The notes under the pieces are model-generated. The model worked only from the letters and a program-made list of their open reading frames with translations. It searched no databases and was not told the DNA's origin. Positions 18,504 through 23,563 of a stretch of 23,563 nucleotides of DNA are shown piece after piece; within the stretch, counting starts at the first letter, position 1, and each line of letters opens with the position of its first letter. Both the position numbers and the translations under genes were made by a program. Origin of the DNA: a virus; IMG/VR virus record IMGVR_UViG_3300044645_000191, positions 1 to 23,563 of that record; one strand, written 5' to 3'.

Positions 18504-20900
18504 TTATAATGGACTTGGATATAATTTATATGCAATTACAACCCAATTGGAACCTGTGGATTGAATCATAACAGAGCTAAAATCTTCTTGATATTGTAAA
18601 GAGTAAGTTGTTACCCCATCAATTGTTTGAGAGCCATTACCATCTAAAGTCACATAAGTTGAACCACCAGTAGCTGTATTGTATTGATAAATTACATAAA
18701 CACGACCTGCACAAGTTGTTGCATCAGGTAGCGTAGCAGTCCTATTGCTTGCACAATCAAATCCAACGGTGTAGTCGGTATCCGTTAATGTATAGTTAGC
18801 TGATTTTGTTGTGTGAGGCAGAGAAACTGAACCATTAACTTGTAGTCTTGAATTTGGAGTAGTCGTAGCAATGCCTACATTTCCACCCGATGGTTGTAAA
18901 ACTAAAGGATAAACCGCAGTACTTCCATCGTTTCTTTGAACTTGTTGCCAAACATGACCTTCACTTGCAACTCCTGTGTATAAACCATAAAATCCGTTTG
19001 CCGATAGGATAGCATCCGAACCAATAGTACCTGAGCCAAATGTAGGAAGAGAAGCATTATTTCCTCCTGTGTTAACAAATTTTACTCCTGGAGTAAGCGT
19101 GCCTATTCCAGCATTGCCTCCTATAAATTTGAAAACTGAAGCTTCAACCAAAAATCCGCCCGGTGTTGCAATTTTTGCACCTTGGACATTATCTTCCGGA
19201 GTCATAATTCGTGAAGCACCTCCTGACCAAGCAAGACCTGACCCAGCAGGAACTAAAACATTCCCACCCGTTGTCACCGAAGAGGAGAAGGTAGCTGCAC
19301 CTGTGGATTTTGCTACATGGAAAACAACTGAACTTGTTCCATAAGAATAAAGCGATAAATCAGAGGTAGAATTACCAAGTGGCGAAGACCCAAAAAACCA
19401 ATCTAAAGTTCCGCTTGTAGTCCATGTTAAAGGGTTTGAAGCAGTTAAAGACGCTCTATTAATTGTTACTCCACCATTAGCCGTCACCGAAGATGAGAAG
19501 GTAGCTGCTCCTGTGGAGGCTAGGGTTAAAATACTATTTCCGACCGAATCTTGCCATCCAAAATCAGTTGCTCTATATGTTGCAGATATATTTGCCGATA
19601 AAGCATCGTTTAAATAGTTAATTCTTAATGCAGTTCCACTTGTTTGAAAAAAAGCATTATAACCACTTGTTGGTCTTATTGTAACATTTCCTGTGACTCC
19701 AAAAGCACCATTTTGAATACTTACTAATCTGCTACCATTTTGTGAAAGTATACCATAACCAGCATTTGATTGAAAATGAATATCGCCAGTAACAACATTA
19801 ATATTGTTTCCGCTGTTAACAGTTAAATTCCCTCCAATTGTCACCGAAGAGGAGAAAGTAGCTGCACCTGTGGAGTCGATGCTTAAAGGTGTTCTTGTAA
19901 TGCTAAAATCTGAACTTGCCTGTCTTAAACTAAATGTGCCTACATTTGATGTATTTGCTCCATAAGATTGCCAAAATGCACCACTACCACCCTCTTGGCT
20001 TAATGTAGTTCTGTTTGCCCCGTGACCTGTTATCCCTCCAGTTGACATTATTGCACCACCTACTGCTAACCTTTCAGCAGGTGATACATTATTAATCCCA
20101 ACATTCCCCTGAACCAACAATCCTTGCGCAGGTGCTGCCGATGGTGTTCCAATAGATAGTCCACTATTAGAACCCAATGTCATTGCTTGGGTGAAGGTTA
20201 TAGCTGCTCCAGCCGTTCCTGATGGGGCAATAAACCAAGAATGAACGCTATTATTTAATCTATAAACTGTTGATGTACCCGTAGAAATATATCTAAAATC
20301 ATTAGGAGAACCACCATAAAATACATTTGAACCAACAATAGAGTTATCTGAATTATCAAAGTTAGAAATAGATGCATTCTGTACTTGTATTGCTTTATAC
20401 AAATTCCACGCACTCGGTGTAACTCCTATGCCAAGAATGCCTGAGGAGTCGAGAGTCATTTGTGCAGCACTTCCTCCACCATTTCCTGTAAATGTTAATG
20501 GAAAACCTCGTAAAAATAAGCCTTGTGAAGAACTTCCAGCAGCATTTGCACCAACTATTGTTGCAGTTGTACCATCTTGAGCAAATAAAACTGCACTTGA
20601 ACTATTAGCAATGTGTAGTCTTGTAACAGGACTAGCCGTACCGATTCCTAGCCTATCATTAGTCGCATCCCAAAATAGGTTAGCCTCTCCTGTTATAGCC
20701 GAGCCTGATGACCAATAAGCAACTTGTCCTACCGTACCTGTCCCTGTTACAATATTGGCAGGAGCACCGGTAATCTTGGTCCAAGCTAATGAGGTTATCC
20801 ACGCAGGGTCAGCATACGAGCCTGTACTGACAACAACATTGATGTCATCAATCCCACTGTCTGCTAGTATGTTGGTTGTTATCGTTGCTAAATTTGCCAT
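18504..20900 (-). CDS. Repeat-rich tail fibre / receptor-binding protein
   Basis: This 798-residue protein is built of Ser, Thr, Gly and Asn-rich repeats typical of trimeric beta-structured tail fibres. Motifs include LFWDATNDRLGIGTASPVTRLHI, further LGIGxxxS and NVGIxTxxPxxRL copies, and three STGAATFSSSVT units encoded by 35-bp DNA repeats. The N-terminus (MANLATITTNILADSGID) is probably the particle-attachment end and the C-terminus (NGSQTIDGVTTYSLQYQED, ending AYKLYPSPL) is a compact tip. No S74 intramolecular chaperone is seen at the end. It is probably surface-exposed and involved in host binding. A pectate-lyase-like or enzymatic domain is not visible. Confidence 0.82.
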   Translation of the reverse strand: MANLATITTNILADSGIDDINVVVSTGSYADPAWITSLAWTKITGAPANIVTGTGTVGQVAYWSSGSAITGEANLFWDATNDRLGIGTASPVTRLHIANSSSAVLFAQDGTTATIVGANAAGSSSQGLFLRGFPLTFTGNGGGSAAQMTLDSSGILGIGVTPSAWNLYKAIQVQNASISNFDNSDNSIVGSNVFYGGSPNDFRYISTGTSTVYRLNNSVHSWFIAPSGTAGAAITFTQAMTLGSNSGLSIGTPSAAPAQGLLVQGNVGINNVSPAERLAVGGAIMSTGGITGHGANRTTLSQEGGSGAFWQSYGANTSNVGTFSLRQASSDFSITRTPLSIDSTGAATFSSSVTIGGNLTVNSGNNINVVTGDIHFQSNAGYGILSQNGSRLVSIQNGAFGVTGNVTIRPTSGYNAFFQTSGTALRINYLNDALSANISATYRATDFGWQDSVGNSILTLASTGAATFSSSVTANGGVTINRASLTASNPLTWTTSGTLDWFFGSSPLGNSTSDLSLYSYGTSSVVFHVAKSTGAATFSSSVTTGGNVLVPAGSGLAWSGGASRIMTPEDNVQGAKIATPGGFLVEASVFKFIGGNAGIGTLTPGVKFVNTGGNNASLPTFGSGTIGSDAILSANGFYGLYTGVASEGHVWQQVQRNDGSTAVYPLVLQPSGGNVGIATTTPNSRLQVNGSVSLPHTTKSANYTLTDTDYTVGFDCASNRTATLPDATTCAGRVYVIYQYNTATGGSTYVTLDGNGSQTIDGVTTYSLQYQEDFSSVMIQSTGSNWVVIAYKLYPSPL
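19273..19874 (-). repeat. Three 35-bp coding repeats in the fibre gene
   Basis: Near-identical 35-bp units at 19273-19307, 19483-19517 and 19840-19874 differ from one another by only one to three bases (GTCACCGAAGA...CTGTGGA on the plus strand). Each encodes STGAATFSSSVT. Their DNA-level similarity, greater than the protein repeat alone requires, could promote recombination between units. Confidence 0.8.
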
Positions 20901-20926
20901 ATCTTAAATCATTGTGAAGTTACTGC

Positions 20927-21607
20927 CTAAGCATAAACAAATCTCGTTTTATTTTCTCTATTCCCACAAAGCATTGCAGAAAATGTTCCTTGGTTAAAGT
21001 TGTATAAATCTGAAACTTCTTTTGCACAAGAATAAAATACGCCTGTTTCAGTATCTAAAACCAACTTAGCTTTCCAACTTCCCCCATACTTTCTCTGCTC
21101 TGACCAAGCCTTTTTTAATTCATCAGAAGGCTTCCATCCCTTTTTAGATTCAGATAATTTAGAATTTTTTGTTCCTTTTTTCTGATTAGACAAAAGCACT
21201 TTAACTTCTTCTGTATGTTTCTTTCCATAGAAAGGATTACGGTCTCCAACAAGATTCCTATTCTTTCCAATAACAGACAAGTTTTTTTTCACTTCATCAC
21301 TGCACTTTTTGCCTTTTGAGCTTTGTGCATTAGGATTTATATTACAGCAATAGTCTTTGCCAAAATGAATATCCAAATATGACTGTTCTTTAGAATTAAG
21401 TTCTACTATTTCACAAACTTCACATACAACAAATTGAGGCTCTCCATACTTATTAAATATAGATTGAATTTTTTTATTCCTATGAATGCCCTTAGTCATT
21501 GTTCTAATATGCTCTTTTATTCTTTTGTCAATCATAACTGCTTGACCATAGTAATAATAATCATTATTATTCCAATACAACTTATATATTCCGCTACACT
21601 TCATCAT
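20927..21607 (-). CDS. GIY-YIG homing endonuclease with NUMOD-type DNA-binding tail
   Basis: This is a free-standing homing endonuclease of about 226 residues. The GIY-YIG nuclease occupies roughly residues 1-90: SGIYKLYW, then YYYYGQ, catalytic Arg29 in DKRIKEH and Glu74 in SKEQSYLD. NUMOD3-like GDRNPFYGKKHTEE follows at 121-134, then a C-terminal helix-turn-helix (FYSCAKEVSDLYNFNQGTF and onward). The start at ATG 21607 is chosen because it overlaps the stop of the upstream fibre gene (ATGA); the frame also opens at 21628. It is more A+T-rich than the fibre genes on both sides, as expected for a mobile gene inserted between them. No intron or intein is visible around it. Confidence 0.88.
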   Translation of the reverse strand: MMKCSGIYKLYWNNNDYYYYGQAVMIDKRIKEHIRTMTKGIHRNKKIQSIFNKYGEPQFVVCEVCEIVELNSKEQSYLDIHFGKDYCCNINPNAQSSKGKKCSDEVKKNLSVIGKNRNLVGDRNPFYGKKHTEEVKVLLSNQKKGTKNSKLSESKKGWKPSDELKKAWSEQRKYGGSWKAKLVLDTETGVFYSCAKEVSDLYNFNQGTFSAMLCGNRENKTRFVYA

Positions 21608-23563
21608 ACCATTGTTACAGCTCTCCATGTAGAATTTATGTAAATATACAATCCCCTAACTCCATCAGTCTGTATCACCAAAAGTCCATCGGCCGGTGCT
21701 GAGATAGCTCCTCTCTGAGCAGCTGTCATACGTGGAGGCAAGAACCCTCTTGTCGTGCTGTCCATTTGAAACAACGCTGAAGCATTGATGCTCGCTGTAT
21801 TTAATCCTAACGCACTGCCATTATCAAACAACAAGCTATTTCCAATTGCACTTGTGCCTGTAAACTTTGATAGATAATTTATCGTTCCTGTGCCTGTAAT
21901 AGGATTAGTTAATACGCTCTGATACTGAGGGATATTTAAGGTAGCCCCTAATAAAGTGGCTGCCCCTGACGTACCTGTAGTAGTAAGCGTAATAGTATTT
22001 TGTTTTCCGTTAAATGTATTCCAATCTGTGCTGGATAAAAAACCATTAGTAGAACCGCTTGCCTGCGTAATTCCAATCGTACCAGTACCGGTAATTGTTC
22101 CACCGGTAATAGGTCCTGATGTAGCAACACTTGTTACCGTTCCTACGTTATAAATTCTATCAGCACTCAAGTCAAAGTTGACTCCATTAATAGTGATAGA
22201 CCTTGTAGTAGGAACTCCTCCTAGACCTGCAAGACTATATTGTGGCACATTTAATACACCTGTGCCATTATCATAGTTAGATGCTCCACTATTGCCTGTA
22301 GTTGTTAAGCTGATAGCCGTACGTGCTCTGCCATCTGTAAAGTACAAATTAGTGCCCTCAGATATATTGCTAGTGGTAAGCGTCACCGCTCCTGTAAATC
22401 CATTCACAGATACTACAGACTCAGTGTTGTCAACCTTCTGCCAAGCTGGAGCGTGAAACACAATCCAGTCACCTACCTGCCATCCGCCAACACCGTCAAT
22501 AATGGTATTGCCTGCCACACTAACAATGTAGAAGTGGCCATCCGTGCCAACGCCTGATGTAATGGTAGGGGTGTTCGTTGATGCGTTCCAAGTACCCTGA
22601 TACTGCAAGCCCCCGATAAGGTCATTTACTTGCCCTTGGAGCTTACCAAATGCTGTAAGGATACTATCTGTCGATGCGATAGAAGAACCTGCCACAGTGA
22701 GCCCTGTAAGGACCTTACCGGTAACAGCAGAGTTGGTTAGTGTAACGCTTGCAGCACCCGGGCCACTAGCTGTAGCCTCACCAGTAAGTGAAGTAATATA
22801 GTTGCCCTGAGCTTGATACTGAGGAATATTTAAAACATGAGATACTAACGAAGCAGCACCACTTGTGCCTGTAGTAGTTAGTGATGTAATTCTATTGTTG
22901 TAAGCAGTATTCCAATTGGCAGCACTTGCAATGTATGTATCAGCTAAAGCATTGGTAAGATTCAAAGTAGTTAACAATGTAATACCTCCTGTAATGCTTG
23001 CCACATTACCACTGCCTGAGCTTTTAACAACTGTTAATCCCTCGCCACTACCTGACTTAGTTACAACAATTCCTCTACCACTTCCACTTGTATGGTTAAT
23101 GGTTAGCGTATCTGTGCTGCCACTTGTTGTAAATGTAGCATGACCTGCCTGAAGCTGCTGAGTATTTAAGTTAACAGTTTGATTTGCTCCTGTATAAGGA
23201 ACGTATCCTGTCAACGCACTACCGTAGTTAGGAATGTTAAATACTCCTGTTACACTATCGTATGTTGAAGCACCGCTAGACCCAGTAGTTGTTAGACTGA
23301 TGGCCGTACGTGCTCTAGCATTAGTAAAGTAAAGATTGCCACTCTCAGTCACTTGAGAAGTGTTGTAGTCTCCTGACTGAGCAACAATATCACCAAGCCT
23401 GCCGAATACACTCGTTACAGGTGCAATGTCAGTCCAAGAGGCTGTAATGGTACCTCCATCCTGCTGATTTAATGTCAAGGTCTTATTAACAGTCCCTGTT
23501 ACAGCAGCAGAAATAATTGAGTCATTATATGCTGTAGTCCAATTGGCCTGAACAGCGTTAGTA
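21604..23563 (-). CDS. Tail fibre-like protein, 5' end beyond window
   Basis: About 652 residues are visible and the frame has no stop before the right edge, so the true start lies outside; a TTG at 23478 is not the start, because in-frame coding with the same repeats continues upstream (ANWTTAYNDSI, echoed later by ANWNTAYNNRI). The protein is composed of tail-fibre repeats: VFGRLGDIVAQSGDYNTSQV, SGNLYFTNARARTAISLTTTG and several copies of TTTGxSGAxxxxxxxLNIPQY. The C-terminus, TRGFLPPRMTAAQRGAISAP then LLVIQTDGVRGLYIY, is a form I recall as the natural end of Bacteroidota phage tail proteins. It is probably part of the adhesion device. Confidence 0.82.
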   Translation of the reverse strand, partial: TNAVQANWTTAYNDSIISAAVTGTVNKTLTLNQQDGGTITASWTDIAPVTSVFGRLGDIVAQSGDYNTSQVTESGNLYFTNARARTAISLTTTGSSGASTYDSVTGVFNIPNYGSALTGYVPYTGANQTVNLNTQQLQAGHATFTTSGSTDTLTINHTSGSGRGIVVTKSGSGEGLTVVKSSGSGNVASITGGITLLTTLNLTNALADTYIASAANWNTAYNNRITSLTTTGTSGAASLVSHVLNIPQYQAQGNYITSLTGEATASGPGAASVTLTNSAVTGKVLTGLTVAGSSIASTDSILTAFGKLQGQVNDLIGGLQYQGTWNASTNTPTITSGVGTDGHFYIVSVAGNTIIDGVGGWQVGDWIVFHAPAWQKVDNTESVVSVNGFTGAVTLTTSNISEGTNLYFTDGRARTAISLTTTGNSGASNYDNGTGVLNVPQYSLAGLGGVPTTRSITINGVNFDLSADRIYNVGTVTSVATSGPITGGTITGTGTIGITQASGSTNGFLSSTDWNTFNGKQNTITLTTTGTSGAATLLGATLNIPQYQSVLTNPITGTGTINYLSKFTGTSAIGNSLLFDNGSALGLNTASINASALFQMDSTTRGFLPPRMTAAQRGAISAPADGLLVIQTDGVRGLYIYINSTWRAVTMV

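Noticed and set aside
20901-21628. Group I intron or intein carrying the homing endonuclease
   Set aside because: Both flanking fibre genes have natural-looking ends and no exon continuity across the insert, so the endonuclease is free-standing.
23476-23478. TTG as start codon of the right-hand fibre gene
   Set aside because: The in-frame upstream sequence to the window edge is coding-like and repeats the ANWxTAYN motif, so the true start lies beyond position 23563.

Overview
The window is part of the genome, or prophage, of a tailed siphovirus-like phage that infects a member of the Bacteroidota. Three things point to this host. Promoters fit the Bacteroidota pattern TTG-N17-23-TAnnTTTG. 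Start codons have A-rich leaders without Shine-Dalgarno sequences. The small proteins, tail-fibre repeats and DUF4373-type replication protein are of kinds common in Flavobacteriia and related phages. Base composition is A+T-rich. Almost every gene is on the minus strand, so the map reads from right to left. No stretch over 300 bases lacks a gene. I see no tRNA, rRNA, CRISPR array, IS element or integrase.

Tail and host-recognition genes (23563 to 17920, minus): a tail-fibre-like protein cut by the right edge, a GIY-YIG homing endonuclease, a second repeat-rich fibre protein and two small conserved phage proteins. They end at a strong terminator at 17872-17896.

Lysis and accessory operon (17821 to 15205, minus): two small membrane proteins (holin candidates), a 41-residue basic protein, an M15-type endolysin, a calcineurin-like phosphoesterase, a small conserved protein and an N-terminally anchored membrane protein.

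Plus-strand cassette (14376 to 15164): three small genes, one of them Nmad1/DUF1599-like. They diverge from the early operon at an A+T-rich intergenic region.

Early, recombination and replication region (14238 to 7206, minus): an ERF single-strand annealing protein, a Gp157-family protein, several helix-turn-helix proteins, a PD-(D/E)XK-like protein, a DUF4373 replication protein, a protein with an SSB-like tail, a RusA resolvase, a PAPS-reductase-like enzyme and an XRE regulator. Several genes here encode fewer than 50 residues. A bidirectional-looking terminator at 7150-7182 closes the block.

Packaging and head genes (7130 to 1, minus): a ParB-methyltransferase fusion, small and large terminase, a small membrane protein, portal, Mu F-like head protein, prohead protease and an HK97-type major capsid protein cut by the left edge.

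Two features stand out. First, just upstream of the DUF4373 gene is a compact transcription unit: a promoter, a hairpin, a short palindrome and then a terminator hairpin. All eight bases of the terminator loop can pair with the first hairpin's loop, which predicts a kissing-loop RNA. Second, the DUF4373 gene contains two clusters of 11-bp direct repeats (consensus WTGCGTTYGCA) followed by an A+T-rich tract. This resembles the lambda origin inside gene O. Together they look like a replication-control module.

The phage also reuses one promoter-leader layout, TATATTTG then 16 nt then ATG, at the protease, portal and XRE genes. Five early genes share a different leader, close to AAACACCTATG.
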